Positions 33,073 through 45,741 are shown, numbered from the stretch's first letter. The stretch: 64,000 nucleotides of DNA from Adiantum capillus-veneris (GCA_014529385.2 CM043962.1:40590598-40654597); one strand, 5' to 3'. The notes: generated by a model from the letters alone, not told the origin. Numbers and translations: made by a program.

Positions 33073-33312
33073 GATGGAGATGCCAGAACAGTTGATGCAT
33101 TTTATTGAAGATTACAATTCCCATGGATTCGATAAAAATTTAACAATTGTAGATTTGTCAAAAATATTGGGATTAGTTTAGGGATGTCTGCAGGAAGCAA
33201 AAGACACGCAGATAAAAAAGCAGATTGATGATGCAGTAGAGATGGCACTTGATGCTCTATGGGATCAGTGTGAAGGAATGGATCGTAGACGTGCATGTGT
33301 GCAGTGGAGATG
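33073..33312 (+). other. Unrecognised open frame in host flank
   Basis: Starting ATGGAGATGCC, a frame reads MEMPEQLMHFIEDYNSHGFD, a further 15 residues, one TAG (a CAG would give GLVQGC), then LQEAKDTQIKKQIDDAVEMA and 23 more residues to TGA. The composition looks protein-like and amphipathic but matches no family I know. It conflicts with reading GTAAAG at 33068 as a splice donor, so at most one of the two interpretations is right. Confidence 0.3.
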
Positions 33313-33360
33313 AAGAGAGTGTGAAAGAGAGAGAGAAAGCGATAGGGAGAGAGAGAGAGA

Positions 33361-33424
<64 letters not shown>

Positions 33425-33690
33425 GAGAGAGCAACACGGGGATGTGGGGTGGAGCTTTCAAATCTCACTGTATGAGCACACACACACACACATACGGACA
33501 AAGCACGGTGAGGCACACTGCCTTTACCTAACATTCTTCCACTAAAGACTGTGTGTCGAAGCGAGAAGACTAGCCTACAATTAGTTTATACAAGAGGTGA
33601 GAGAAGACGACTCTCAACCTATACCCATTGGCTCACTCCAAACACGTGAGTGCATCTGTAACCACTCTAGTGTAGATGTAACATGTATAC
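33313..33690. other. (GA)n array and unresolved DNA
   Basis: A GA-rich run at about 33325-33432 and a short CA run, then sequence without recognisable coding content. The 3' LTR of Copia-3 might lie here, but I see no partner. Confidence 0.5.
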
Positions 33691-34950
33691 CACTAGGGCT
33701 AGCTAGAGCCACGATGACACTCTTGATGTAGGTATCGAGTGACGACATACATGGCTCCACAATGCACAATGCTAGTGTCAGTCATCGCACAACTGACAAC
33801 TCCCAGTACAAATACATCGACCACATAGGCAAGATCAAGTCTCGAGACCAAAAGGTCAGACATGAGAGACCCGAAAGCCAACAAAACATGTACTATGTGT
33901 GCCAACCTATCCCTGTCAGCAACCTTAGTGACATATATATCCTCATCAGGAACCACCTGACTATGCATCACCATGTCAGCATCGTCTGACAAAGGCATAT
34001 CTGTTGAGAATGGTTGCAGAACTGAGAAATCAACATCATTGCAATCATAAAAAGATGTCTCAAGGACCATGTCGCCCTCAAACGTATTAGATGCATCATA
34101 GAATAATGCATCAATATCTAGCTCAATTGATGTCACCTCAACTAATGATTGACTAAGCCTTGCATCCCTAAAGATACCATTCTCTGTGTGAACATCACCA
34201 CAAGACAAATTCACGACCTGCTCTTTGTGTAACACATTCCCAAAAGAGACACGTCTTGTCTCTCCCTCCAAACATGGCTACAAATACACAGAGACTGTAC
34301 CACCTCGTGTGTCAGAAATATGCAAAGGGTATACCAGACCACTCCTAGCACCTGTAGCTATCATCAATGATCCCCAATGCATCTGAAATGACCGTTCTCC
34401 AAGCAGTACACAATGTCCACTACTCTTTAACTGGTACACTAAAATGAGACTCTGGCTGAGTCCTGGTACATAACTTACATCTCGTAGCGTAAGTAGTGAA
34501 CCGCTAGGTAAAGACATGCATACATCTTCAGCATTCTCTATGTCATATGTTGAACCATCAGCAAACTCCACACAACCAAGTCTCCCACTAGAGAAAGAGA
34601 AAAAAAAATTATGACGTGGCGTCACGTGAAAAACTACATGCTCGTCTAGTAGAAAACGCGTAGACAATATGTTATCCCAAGACACAAAGTAGTCTGAAGG
34701 TAAGCTAGACTCAACAGTGACATGCCCGTCACATGCATACTCTCTAGCATCTCTCCTTGTGGCTACAGTGCCAACATGTCAATCGCGATCGTGAGCAAGA
34801 ACCACCTCTTTCCTGAAGCGTCTCCATATCCATGCCAAAACTATGATAACTTACAATTCCGAGATAACAAGACTCTCCCACCCGAGAGCAAACCGCTATC
34901 TTAAGCAAAGAAGGTGAGCGAACGGTCAAGCTCACTAGTCTCTGCAATAG
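33690..34950 (-). pseudogene. Copia-3 fragment: gag knuckle and protease
   Basis: The minus strand at about 34775 has CWHCSHKERC, a partial CCHC knuckle. 34685-34278 encodes the copia protease region: FHVTPRHNFFFSF, ADGSTYDIENAEDV, LLTLRDVSYVPGLSQSLI and ARSGLVYPL. The catalytic D-S/T-G triplet expected just before FHVTP is not preserved in this frame. 34271-33699 is an open 190-residue stretch after the protease that I cannot assign. No integrase or reverse transcriptase follows, so the element is truncated. Confidence 0.7.
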
Positions 34951-35654
34951 GCTTATATATCTGGCAAAATTTTGATAGAGTCTCCCTTCTAAAGCTGCAA
35001 CAAAAAACTCAACAGTAAATCATAATGGAGACAACAACAAATGCCCAAATGGCCAATCTGAGAATGTACTCGTCTGGAATCACCTCACAAAATTATACAC
35101 ATAGCCAAACTGCTCTAGCGGAGTATCACTCAGCCACAAATGACATACATATGTGAGTGAAAAACTATTTCCAAAATGTATCAATGAATAGTATGCCAGA
35201 AAATCCTAGCATACACAACAAGTGTAAAAGTGGGAGTGAAAACTCAACCACTATCAAGAGTAACAAGAATTGTACTTGTAGAGTAATACAAGTTCCTATA
35301 TGGCTGAAAAATATGACTGCAAATCAACCTCAAAATAGCCCCAAATTCTGCTCTCAAATAGCTGAAGAAACAGGTTACAATTGTGCCGCAAATTAACTTA
35401 CAATTGAGCCATACATAGGCATCTATAAAGAGGGAGCGATGGCTAAAAAATTCAGCTCACAAATGACCCTCAAACCTGCCTCTAAACCTGTCAATGTGAG
35501 AGCTAAAATCGATCACAGACTATGGCGAGTAAACTCTAGCCATTGTCCCACAAAAGCATACACAAATCAAAATCTCAAGACATCTGCTTTATCGAAACCG
35601 GTACGCAAGACAAAACACTGCAGAAGATGTCATCAATTGCAAATGGCAACACGT
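34951..35654. other. Upstream remnant of Copia-3, no clear frame
   Basis: Degraded sequence where the Copia-3 capsid would be expected (minus sense). Short plus-strand frames carry no recognisable motif. It ends where the gypsy 3' LTR begins. Confidence 0.4.
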
Positions 35655-37669
35655 TGTCGAGAAATTTGCGGTCTTGCCAGGAAAGCACCGGGCTTATGGC
35701 TGTGAGAGTTTGTGAGAGAACTCAACAAAAAACTATATGAAGGAGTTAAACCATGGATGCCATGAAGACTAGGGTTTGGAAAGAAGTGCAATCAAAGAAG
35801 ACTCACTCTTTCTCTCTTGCACTCACACACACACACAAAGAAAGAACGCAAAAGAGAATGTCAAAACAATACGAAGATGAAAACATCAAGGCTATGGTCA
35901 TATCGTATCATGGGTAATATGAAAGGGTTAATGGATGAGTTAATGGCATTCAATCTTGGCTGACCAAATAGGCTACGAATTGTTCTTTGGAATTGTAGTT
36001 TTGTGCTTACCATAATATATATATTTTGCCTAGTGATTGGGATTAATTGTGTGTACAAATCCTCTTGGTTCATAGCAAGATAACTACGCTTACATCAAAA
36101 GAAAAATTATAGTCTATGAGAGGTAGTATGATGGGATCCGGTGATAGAAGTATTTCATTGAGCCTTTCAGGGCCGAAGAGAAACACTATACGTTGTTGAA
36201 AGTGTATTTTACGGCTAATCCATACGTTAATTCTAATAGATCGTACAGAGTGAAAGCGATAGAAATGATCATCATGTGGATTATTCATCTAGGATAGTAT
36301 GTGAGAAATGTAGATACGAGAGAAGTGAAGAGATGAGAAGTTTCCCTTCCAAGCCCTATTTTTGCCCGTAGGCAATAAGGATACTGCGGGGAGAGATGTA
36401 CCTGTAGCAAAGAGAACCTAGAGAGGATGAATTACTAAGAATGAGAGAGATAGGTTTGGTTAAGGAGATGAGATTAGATACATATATATATGTTGGATTA
36501 GAGATGAAAATGAAAACAACAAGAAATCAAGAAAACATCAATGTAGAACACATCTTACTTGAAACCCTTCGGCACCATTATTGATGGGAGAGAGAAGAAG
36601 AGGGGAGAATTCAACGTTGATTGATACGCCAAGTACAACACCTTCTTTGATTAGAGTTGATCCTCCAAGGATGGCGTACAAGAATGGCTAGTTTTCCTCT
36701 AGGAGAAAGTGTAGGCTTGGGCTTATGTTAATGGGGCTAAGTACAATTAGGCATTACTACTCACTCCCTCAAGAATTTCTATCATCAATGGCTTGAATGC
36801 TTGAGTTCCTTCCAAGGAAGAAGAGGTCCCCTTTTATAGGTGAAGGGAACCCACAAGGGTTTACACAAGAAGAGAGGAGCCAGTGTGAACAGGAATTGGA
36901 AAAGTTGGAAATGAGCTGTCCCTGCATGATGTGGGCAGACTGGGGTCCAGTATTTTGATCATATCTCCTCAACCGTAGCTCCAAATAAAAAAGTAAAAAT
37001 ATGGGCAGAAACTTCAGCTCATTAGCTACAATTTTCATTTTAAAATCATTCTCCAATTCGGATTGGAACCTTGTGTAAAAAATTCATCAAAATAGGGTCC
37101 ATTTCTGGCAGCAAAAGTCTTCATGTGGTCCCCTTAGCCTAGACTTTCATTTGATTCCAAAGGACACCTCATGCCATATGAAATCATGACATTGCTCCTT
37201 GACAAAGTTTTGTAATCATGCTTGCAATAATACATTAAAATAAGTGTATCTTTGAAATCATGCCACCTAGTGTCCCACTAGGATTTGATTCTCTCCTAGT
37301 AGCTATTTAAAAAGAAATATAAGAAAAGTATAAAAAATACATAGAATATATATATATTGGAGTTTACCCTAGATATAGGATCTAGCTAGCTTGTGTGAGA
37401 TGATAATGAAATAGTAGAAATAAAGAATCAATGCTTTTTTGCCCCAAGTTAAAGAGGCGGAGCTATTGACACTTTTCCCATAGTATTTTTTTGATGGTAA
37501 AGTAAGAATACATTACCCTTGAGATAAATAATAAGATGAGATAGAAAGCTTATTTTTATACTTACATATGCATATGTACATTATAGGAAATATAATTATG
37601 TATCTAAAAAAAAATACAAGATAGATTTTGTAGCATGCGTTCCCACTATGTACGTGTCACAGCACGACA
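35655..37669 (-). repeat. Gypsy-1 3' LTR (2015 bp)
   Basis: On the plus strand it begins TGTCGAGAAATTTG and ends AGCACGACA next to the polypurine tract. Two short frames inside (35861-36288) recur unchanged in the other LTR and are not genes. Confidence 0.85.
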
Positions 37670-37681
37670 TCCACCCCCTCT
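37670..37681 (-). promoter_or_regulatory. Gypsy-1 polypurine tract
   Basis: The minus strand reads AGAGGGGGTGGA immediately before the TGTCG start of the 3' LTR. This is the plus-strand DNA primer site for reverse transcription. Confidence 0.8.
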
Positions 37682-37727
37682 AAACCTGCACATCCTCCGG
37701 TATGTGCCACATTGTCTCTTTGTAAGA

Positions 37728-40700
37728 TTAGACCTCTTGTACATCTTCCTTGTCTTCTTCTTCACTTGATGATTCCAGGGCTTCATGTTCACTTTGATCT
37801 TCACCTGTGTTTTTCTCTTCTTCCTCATCCATATCTTCTAGATCATTGTCTCCTCTTCTCTTAAACATTTTAATCCTTTTTCCTGCAATGGGGATCTTTA
37901 CTTCTGTACCATCTAGTTCAGACAAGCTGTAAGTAGCATTTTCATGCACATGCTTTACAACATACGGTCCAAACCATCTTTTTGAGAACTTACGCATGAC
38001 TGTATGCTGGTTATCAAGGCTACTATCATACACTAAAACCCAGTCACCTTTGTCAATTGCTTTGCTCCTGAGTCGATGTCGCTTATCAAAATAGTCCTTG
38101 TTTTTCAACCTTGCATTTTTGAGTCGTTCTTTTGCAGCTTCAATGTCTCCAGGTCTTCTCTCTAGCTGCCTTATACGCAGTGCAAGGAGATCTTCCCTAC
38201 TAAGCCCCTCTTGCCAAGGTAGTACATTCCATGTAGGAATTGTATCTTCAATCGGCATCACTGGCTTTTGACCATACATTAGCTCCGCAGGCATGTAGCC
38301 AGTTACTGAGCTATGTGTTGTACGATCAGCCCATAAAGCATATGGTAACAGTTTTGGCCACTCACCAATTCTTCCTTCGCAAGCCTTGGCCAAAGCTTTG
38401 ATGATAGGAGGATGCCCTCTTTCACTCTTTCCATTGCCTTCAGGGTTGTAAGCTGTAGTAAGAGAAAGCTTGATCCCTAATCTAGAAAAGAACTCCCTTG
38501 CTTCTTCGGCATCCAGTTCACCTCGATCTGCAGTGATTTTTCCCACACAACCATAACGGAAAATCACCTCATCAAGAAGGAATTTGCACACGGCTTCTGT
38601 GTTCTTAGCTCTTAATGCTCTTCCTTCAACCTGGTTAGTTAGGTCCTCTCGTGCAAGAACCAAGTATCTCATCTGCCAGAGTCCTAAAGGCATTGTGACT
38701 AGATCCACAACCCACTTATAGTGCATGGCTAGTGGATATGTAGGGTGCAATCCATCACGATGTCGAACATTTGAATACATTTGACAAGTTACACATGACT
38801 CTACAAACTGAGATACATCTTTATACATACCCTTCCACCAGTATTTTTCTTTCAACTTGGAGAAGGTTGCCCACACACCCCTGTGTCCAGCCCATAGACT
38901 CTCATGAAACTCTTGCATGAGATTTACTTGAGTCTCTTTTTTACATATAACCCGTTGTGGTGTAGCACCCTTTTGTTTAGGATGCTTCCACAAGTAACCA
39001 TCCCTTAAAAAGTACCCATATGCTTTCCTGCGTATTCTCTTGAATTCTTGTTCAGACCAATCATCCCGTTTTGTTAGAGTACTCAAGTACCTTCCAATAG
39101 AAAGCCAATCACCTTCATAAAGATCTTTCAAGAACAATTCAAGTGAATTAGTCATGCAGACATTGTTACCTTTGACATGAGAGATAGAATAGAATTTTGT
39201 GCCTATATCATCTCCCTCATCAATCATTTGTGACTCATCTTCATACCTTGCCCTTGATAGCATATCTGCCACTGTATTGTCTTTACCTGCAATGTGCTTA
39301 AACTCGAGATTTAAGGACTTAATGTAGGCAATCCACCGCAACATAGCAATGTCTGGTGTTGAGCAGCTTGTAATCATCCCAAGAAGTGGTAGACAATCTG
39401 TTTCTACAACCACACATGCACCAATTAGGTACTCTTTCCCACTTTTCAAGGCTGTAACCATACCCCATAACTCTCTCTTTATCTGTGGATAGTTTCTTTG
39501 GCGAGCACTTAGTACCTTTGCTCCAAATCTTACCACATACCTGTGTCCTTCTTTGTCATCTTGCCCTATTGCCCATCCAATCCCTGTAGGACTGGTATCT
39601 ATTGTCACAATCACTGGCCTTTGACACTCATAGTCTACCTTTCTTAAAGTCGTTGCTGACTGGAGTAACTCCTTTAGCTTTTTCATGGATTTTACATGTG
39701 CTTCTGTCCATTTAAACTTTTGATTCTTTCTAAGCAGCTGATAAAGAGGATCAGCTACATGTGCATAATGTGGAATCCAAATAACATAGAAGACACATGC
39801 TCCCAGAAACCTTCTAACCTCAGTGATGCTAGTGCATGTTTCTTTCATTCTTTGGATGGCATCTACCTTTGATGGACAAGGTTTCCTACCATATGGCCCG
39901 CACATGTGCCCCACAATGAGCACTTCTTTGACACCAAACATAGACTTTTTCCCTGACAATGTAAGATTCACTTCTTCCAACCTAGACAAAATTTTATCAC
40001 AATCATTTATGTGATTTACCACAAACCTGCGACATCCCTTGAGATCCAAAGCTTCATCTTTGTCATTTTCTTCACATCCTTTGATAGGCAAATCATCAAT
40101 GAAAGGCATTGTGATTTGAGGAATAAAGTCACGTAAGACCTTATTCATCCCATTCATCATATGTGCAACCGAGTTGGTTGCTCCCTGTGGCAAGGTACAC
40201 ATCCTTACCAAACCCAAAGGTGTCCTCATGGTTGTCAAGTCTCTGCTTTCGATTGCAAGCTGAAATTGATCATACCCTGAGTAGAGATCCCCCATTGAGT
40301 AGATTGCCCTCCCTGCAAACGCCTCTGCAAATTCATCCACAATTGGACCTGTTCCTACATTTCTAATTGTAACCTTGTTCACTGGTTGCATATCTTGGAT
40401 GAAGCGTAGAGAACCATTCTTCTTTGGAACTGTGAACCACCTGTTTGAGTATGGAGCACAAGAAGGCTCCAAGATTCCCATTTTGATTTTCTCATTCAGT
40501 AGCTCTACTAACTTTGGCAAATGAGTCTTTGGAACCGGAATAGGCCGCAGATTCTAAGGCACATGAGGTATTGTGAAAATTACCATAGGAGCTACAATAT
40601 AAGGATCAACACATCCTATCTCATGTGGCTCAAATGCAAAAGCCTTACCATGCTTTGAAAGCATTTCTTTGAAGCACTTTGTCTCCTCCTGTGTTAGAAA

Positions 40701-41250
40701 CTCCTCGCAACCAATCTGCAACTCTTGAAAAGACTACTTTGTGAAGGTATGCCCGATCTTTTTAGGATTCCGCAAACTTGGTTGTAAAGAAGCATGTTCA
40801 ATCTTTTCCCTGTTGTTGGGTGGTAAGGGTGAAGCTACTGGTTTCACCTTCTTTGCTACACTCTTGTATTTAGTTTCAACATGGACTTCTGGGCCTACTG
40901 TTTGGCTTTCTTTAAAGGCTTCTATTACTTCATACATTTCCATAGAGCAAACTTCCACAACTTCATTTTCAAGATGCAAACTAGACCTCATTATAGCATC
41001 AAGGTCACCCATAGTATCTACAAAAGAAACTTGTTCACACAAACCCAAAACATTTTCAGTAGGCTCTAGCAACCCACTCTTTTTCATGCACATTTGTACA
41101 TTATGCACATATTTCTTATCACATCTCTTCAAATCTTCAAGTTTTGTAAAACATACTGATCCATTCTTTGTTACCAAGGAGCTCTTTGAAAATGCTTCAC
41201 CTATTTTTGGATCAGGCGAGACCCTTTTTCTTTCTGTACCACTGCAATCC
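37728..41250 (-). pseudogene. Gypsy-1 pol: RT, RNase H, integrase
   Basis: A 930-residue open frame (40520-37728) contains RT motifs WFTVPKKNGSLRFIQDMQPVN, GDLYSGYDQFQL, LPQGATNSVAHMMN and the catalytic MPFIDDLPIKG. RNase H is marked by VTIDTSPTGIGWAIG, RELWGM, ETDCLPLL and NTVADMLSR. Integrase has the HHCC finger (ESLWAGHRGVW...CVTCQMYS), core VDLV, TADRGELDAEEAREFF and NGKSERGH, and the GPY module SKRWFGPYVV. A 30-residue acidic tail ends the protein; no chromodomain is seen. Upstream the same frame continues to about 41250, interrupted by stops near 40737 and 40557, then a frameshift separates it from the protease. Confidence 0.9.
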
Positions 41251-41254
41251 CGCT

Positions 41255-43642
41255 TTACAATGGTACTTGGCCAAAACCCATCATTTCTCTATGATCATGA
41301 AACTCTTTGCTCACCTTTGGTAGAGGATGTTCTCTGAGGTTGTCACGATTTCTTTCATGGTTTACACAAACTGTGAGAAATTGGACAGCACGTTTACCAT
41401 CTTTGCTACGTATCCTAGCATATGCTGAACCATCGTCCATTACCTTTGTTTCCATTCGAACTCCCACAATGTAGGGCTGTCCAAGGATGAGATGATATGA
41501 AGATGTATCCTATACAAAGAAGTTTTGGTCAATCTTTACATCACCTATTGTCACCTGCACACCTGGACATGCTGCATACAATTCACCGGATGAATTGTTT
41601 GCCACTTTTACCATCCAACCATGATCTGTGTCCATTGGCCATTTGCACTTGTTGTAGAGACTCTTTGACATTATGTTTATTTCTGAACCATGGTCAATCA
41701 AGGCAACAAATGGCTCTTCAAGATCACCTACCTTGACCAAAGTTTCTATAGTAGCCCTTGCCCAATGACTTCGTGAATAGTAACTCCTAGGAATATCTTC
41801 AACTTCTTCATCATCATTTGAGAAATGCACTTGCTTCACTCTCCCACTAGATTGGTAGCATCCTACCACAGCTCCATCATTCTCCTTATTTTGCAGTTGC
41901 ATCCCTTGTGTCTTTGAGGTTTCCCCTTCAACCTGTGGACGAGAAACTTCAGCAAGGGTTTGCCTCTTTCTCTTGATGATGTCAATGATCTCCTCATGGA
42001 ATTCACGCTTTGCAATGCCAAGAACTTCTCCCAAAGTAAACTCAATCTTGCTATTCAAGATCCTTTCCTCCAAGACTTTCTTTAAATCTGTAGCAACCTC
42101 AATATTAGATTGTAGTTTATAAGTTGGGCCTTTTGTCTTACCTTTCGTTGGCTCTTTCTTCTTTCCTGTTGTAGACTCCTCCATGAGTACTTCAGGTGGA
42201 GATGCTCCTTGTGTTGAGGGTGTTTGAGAAGGCATTGAGTCGCTTCTTCCCCCACTTCTAGAAGCTCTTTTTGATGGTCCTTCATCAGCATTCTCACGTC
42301 TGCGCTTCTCTTCTACAATTGCCTCATTTTGTTGGCATTTTGTAATGTAGGCATGCACTGACAATGAGTCCACTGGATCATTCCATCCCGTTTCTAGACG
42401 TATGCAATCACCTGCTTCATGTAGAATCACTTTTGTAAGCTTTCCCTTTTTAGCTAATTGCATGACATTTGGCCAAATTTGACCATGATGGTCACTCACC
42501 TCTTCATCACAAAAATGTTCAATTTTTACTCCATAAGTAGCTGCCTCGACTGAAGAGGTGGCATGCTTGGTTGCCATATCTTCAACTAAGGTTTGCATTC
42601 CCCCCTTCCCAAAGTTAGTTCTCAAGGGTAGACCTGTCTCTCTTAAGTGGATTTTACCATCCTTAAAAAAGACAACATCTTTTGACAAAGCATCACTAAA
42701 ATCATCACAATCCCTTCTTACATGGTTTGTACTATCACACCAAATACATCTATTAACAAACCCTTCTTTGGGCTGTTGTCTTTGCCTAAGAAGTGGCCCT
42801 GATGGTTGGCCTTTTTCTTCAAGCTTTGCAAACTTCACCTTCAAGTCACGCATTCCCTTCACAAGCTCATCTAGCATGGACTCATCAAACTTAGGAGCGA
42901 TAAAAGTAGGCTTTACCATTTTGTCAGAAGTTGAGGTGGAAGGACTTGTAGTGTTTACTACCATCTTGTCCCTTCTTCTTTGTCGTTTGGCAAGCAGTGA
43001 GACAGCACCTTCAACCTCATTCCAGTCGGTCTTTAGTCCTTGCTCAGCATCTTTATCTTCAAGAAGAAGCTCCAAATTTTCTTGAAACTCTTTACCTGCA
43101 GCTTGTAAGAAAAGATCTGTCTTCTCTGCATCTAGTGTGGCCCTTTCTGTCCTAGTGAGTTGTGCATAGCGCCGCTCAAATTCCCTAAGTAGCTCTGTTA
43201 TTGATAGTCCTTGCTTTGGCTTGACTACCCATTCTAAGAATGTCCTTTTGGTCACTCTCTCCGAGTCCTCCATGAAATATTCCTCCTTTAAAGCTACTTT
43301 GAGTTCTTCCCAATTTCTCCCATGCCCATCTTTAATTGCTCTAACATGCTCCCTAATTTCTGGAGCAACAACTAGCTCAAAGCTTTGAATCATCTCACCT
43401 TCTGACACGCGATGCAGCTCCATCTCCTTCACATACTCGCGTAAGTACTTGGTTACATCTTTGCCATTGAACTGATCCATTCTGTTGACGACCGCTTGTA
43501 TGGCCTTTGTTGCTGAAATCTCCCTTCTTTCAGTAGCATGTTGTTGTTGCATGAACATTGCAAATGCTCGAAACATTTGCATTGTTGCTGGGTCAAAATG
43601 CATACCCTGTTGCTCAACATGATCACCCATGGTTACCCACAA
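41255..43642 (-). pseudogene. Gypsy-1 gag and protease
   Basis: A 710-residue frame starts at 43642, or more likely at the second Met (MGDHVEQQ, 43630). Residues ~45-230 are a retrotransposon capsid domain (YLREYVKEMELHRVSEGE, WEELKVALKEEYF). CIWCDSTNHVRRDC is a C-x2-C-x4-H-x4-C RNA-binding knuckle. The C-terminal protease reads FVALIDHGSEINIMS, an aspartic protease with His where Thr or Ser is usual, which could impair activity. A TAG at 41510-41512 precedes DTSSYHLILGQPYIVG, which continues in frame to about 41255. A frameshift follows. Confidence 0.85.
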
Positions 43643-43655
43643 ACTCTCACCCTAG

Positions 43656-43677
43656 CAGTTTCACGTCGGGTTCACCA
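43656..43677 (-). promoter_or_regulatory. Gypsy-1 primer-binding site (tRNA not determined)
   Basis: On the minus strand TGGTGAACCCGACGTGAAAC lies six bases after the 5' LTR (CGACA). TGG start and position fit a tRNA primer site. I cannot name the tRNA. Confidence 0.55.
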
Positions 43678-43683
43678 AAAATA

Positions 43684-45648
43684 TGTCGAGAAATTTGCGG
43701 TCTTGCCAGGAAAGCACCGGGCTTATGGCTGTGAGAGTTTGTGAGAGAACTCAACAAAAAACTATATGAAGGAGTTAAACCATGGATGCCATGAAGACTA
43801 GGGTTTGGAAAGAAGTGCAATCAAAGAAGACTCACTCTTTCTCTCTTGTACTCACACACACACACAAAGAAAGAACGCAAAAGAGAATGTCAAAACAATA
43901 CGAAGATGAAAACATCAAGGCTATGGTCATATCGTATCATGGGTAATATGAAAGGGTTAATGGATGAGTTAATGGCATTCAATCTTGGCTGACCAAATAG
44001 GCTACGAATTGTTCTTTGGAATTGTAGTTTTGTGCTTACCATAATATATATATTTTGCCTAGTGATTGGGATTAATTGTGTGTACAAATCCTCTTGGTTC
44101 ATAGCAAGATAACTACGCTTACATCAAAAGAAAAATTATAGTCTATGAGAGGTAGTATGATGGGATCCGGTGATAGAAGTATTTCATTGAGCCTTTCAGG
44201 GCCGAAGAGAAACACTATACGTTGTTGAAAGTGTATTTTACGGCTAATCCATACGTTAATTCTAATAGATCGTACAGAGTGAAAGCGATAGAAATGATCA
44301 TCATGTGGATTATTCATCTACAATAGTATGTGAGAAATGTAGATACGAGAGAAGTGAAGAGATGAGAAGTTTCCCTCCCAAGCCCTATTTTTGCCCGTAG
44401 GCAATAAGGATACTGCGGGGAGAGATGTACTTGTAGCAAAGAGAACCTAGAGAGGATGAATTACTAAGAATGAGAGAGATAGGTTTGGTTAAGGAGATGA
44501 GATTAGATACATATATATATGTTGGATTAGAGATGAAAATGAAAACAACAAGAAATCAAGAAAACATCAATGTAGAACACATCTTACTTGAAACCCTTCG
44601 GCACCATTATTGATGGGAGAGAGAAGAAGAGGGGAGAATTCAACGTTGATTGATACGCCAAGTACAACACCTTCTTTGATTAGAGTTGATCCTCCAAGGA
44701 TGGCGTACAAGAATGGCTAGTTTTCCTCTAGGAGAAAGTGTAGGCTTGGGCTTATGTTAATGGGGCTAAGTACAATTAGGCATTACTACTCACTCCCTCA
44801 AGAATTTCTCTCATCAATGGCTTGAATGCTTGAGTTCCTTCCAAGGAAGAAGAGGTCCCCTTTTATAGGTGAAGGGAACCCACAAGGGTTTACACAAGAA
44901 GAGAGGAGCCAGTGTGAACAGGAATTGGAAAAGTTGGAAATGAGCTGTCCCTGCATGATGTGGGCAGACTGGGGTCCAGTATTTTGATCATATCTCCTCA
45001 ACCGTAGCTCCAAATAAAAAAGTAAAAATATGGGCAGAAACTTCAGCTCATTAGCTACGATTTTCATTTTAAAATCATTCTCCAATTCGGATTGGAACCT
45101 TGTGTAAAAAATTCATCAAAATAGGGTCCATTTTTGGCAGCAAAAGTCTTCATGTGGTCCCCTTAGCCTATACTTTCATTTGATTCCAAAGGACACCTCA
45201 TGCCATATGAAATCATGACATTGCTCCTTGACAAAGTTTTGTAATCATGCTTGCAATAATGCATTAAAATAAGTGTATCTTTGAAATCATGCCACCTAGT
45301 GTCCCACTAGGATTTGATTCTCTCCTAGTAGCTATTTAAAAAGAAATATAAGAAAAGTATAAAAAATACATAGAATATATATATATTGGAGTTTACCCTA
45401 GATATAGGATCTAGCTAGGGTGTGAGATGATAATGAAATAGTAGAAATAAAGAATCAATGCTTTTTTGCCCCAAGTTAAAGAGGCGGAGCTATTGACACT
45501 TTTCCCATAGTATTTTTTTGATGGTAAAGTAAGAATACATTACCCTTGAGATAAATAATAAGATGAGATAGAAAGCTTATTTTTATACTTACATATGCAT
45601 ATGTACATTATAGGAAATATAATTATGTATCTAAAAAAAAATACAAGA
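43684..45648 (-). repeat. Gypsy-1 5' LTR, truncated at its outer end
   Basis: Nearly identical to the 3' LTR over 1965 bp, with scattered substitutions and one small gap (CTAGCTAGCTTGTG versus CTAGCTAGGGTG). Identity stops at 45648, lacking the last part ending AGCACGACA. Confidence 0.9.
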
Positions 45649-45741
45649 AAAACACTACAACCAAATCCTGAGTGCTACAAGCAATCATAATCTCGATCAC
45701 ACCAACGATGCGGATAAAACTGCTGGGAAAATGTTGCCAGA
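45649..45741. other. Short unresolved segment between Gypsy-1 and CACTA-4
   Basis: 93 bases with no repeats of the CACTA type, although CACTACAACC occurs at 45653. The final AGA would be the left target duplication of CACTA-4; its right partner is outside the window. Confidence 0.4.

Larger units (their letters stand above)
25301..33099 (+). repeat. Tandem triplication of CACTA-1 3' half plus host flank
   Basis: Unit 1 is 25301-27955, unit 2 is 27956-30417 and unit 3 is 30418-33099 (2655, 2462 and 2682 bp). Each unit runs from GGTAATATTTCATCC in the last TNP2 exon, through the second gene and the 3' terminus (ends at 27765, 30227, 32909), into 190 bp of host DNA ending TTGATGCA. The breakpoint shows GCA/GCAGG microhomology. 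Units 2 and 3 share substitutions and a stop that unit 1 lacks, so they are the younger pair. Confidence 0.9.
35655..45648 (-). mobile_element. Gypsy-1: Ty3/gypsy LTR retrotransposon
   Basis: Two near-identical direct repeats of about 2 kb flank a minus-strand gag-protease-RT-RNase H-integrase unit, the Ty3/gypsy order. The LTR ends form TGTCG...CGACA. The outer ~50 bp of the 5' LTR (right side) is missing at 45648, so no target duplication can be read. I count about a dozen differences between the LTRs by eye, which implies a recent insertion. Yet stops and a frameshift disable the polyprotein. Confidence 0.9.

Noticed and set aside
35861-37056. Identical 70-95 codon frames in both Gypsy-1 LTRs
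   Set aside because: They repeat only because the LTRs repeat, have no motifs, and lie in non-coding LTR sequence.
40741-41337. 198-codon plus-strand frame opposite Gypsy-1 pol
   Set aside because: It is an antisense shadow of the recognisable minus-strand polyprotein.
45653-45741. CACTACAACC as a further CACTA terminus
   Set aside because: No subterminal repeats follow within 89 bases and the Gypsy-1 LTR does not join it cleanly; a CACTAC hexamer alone is not enough.
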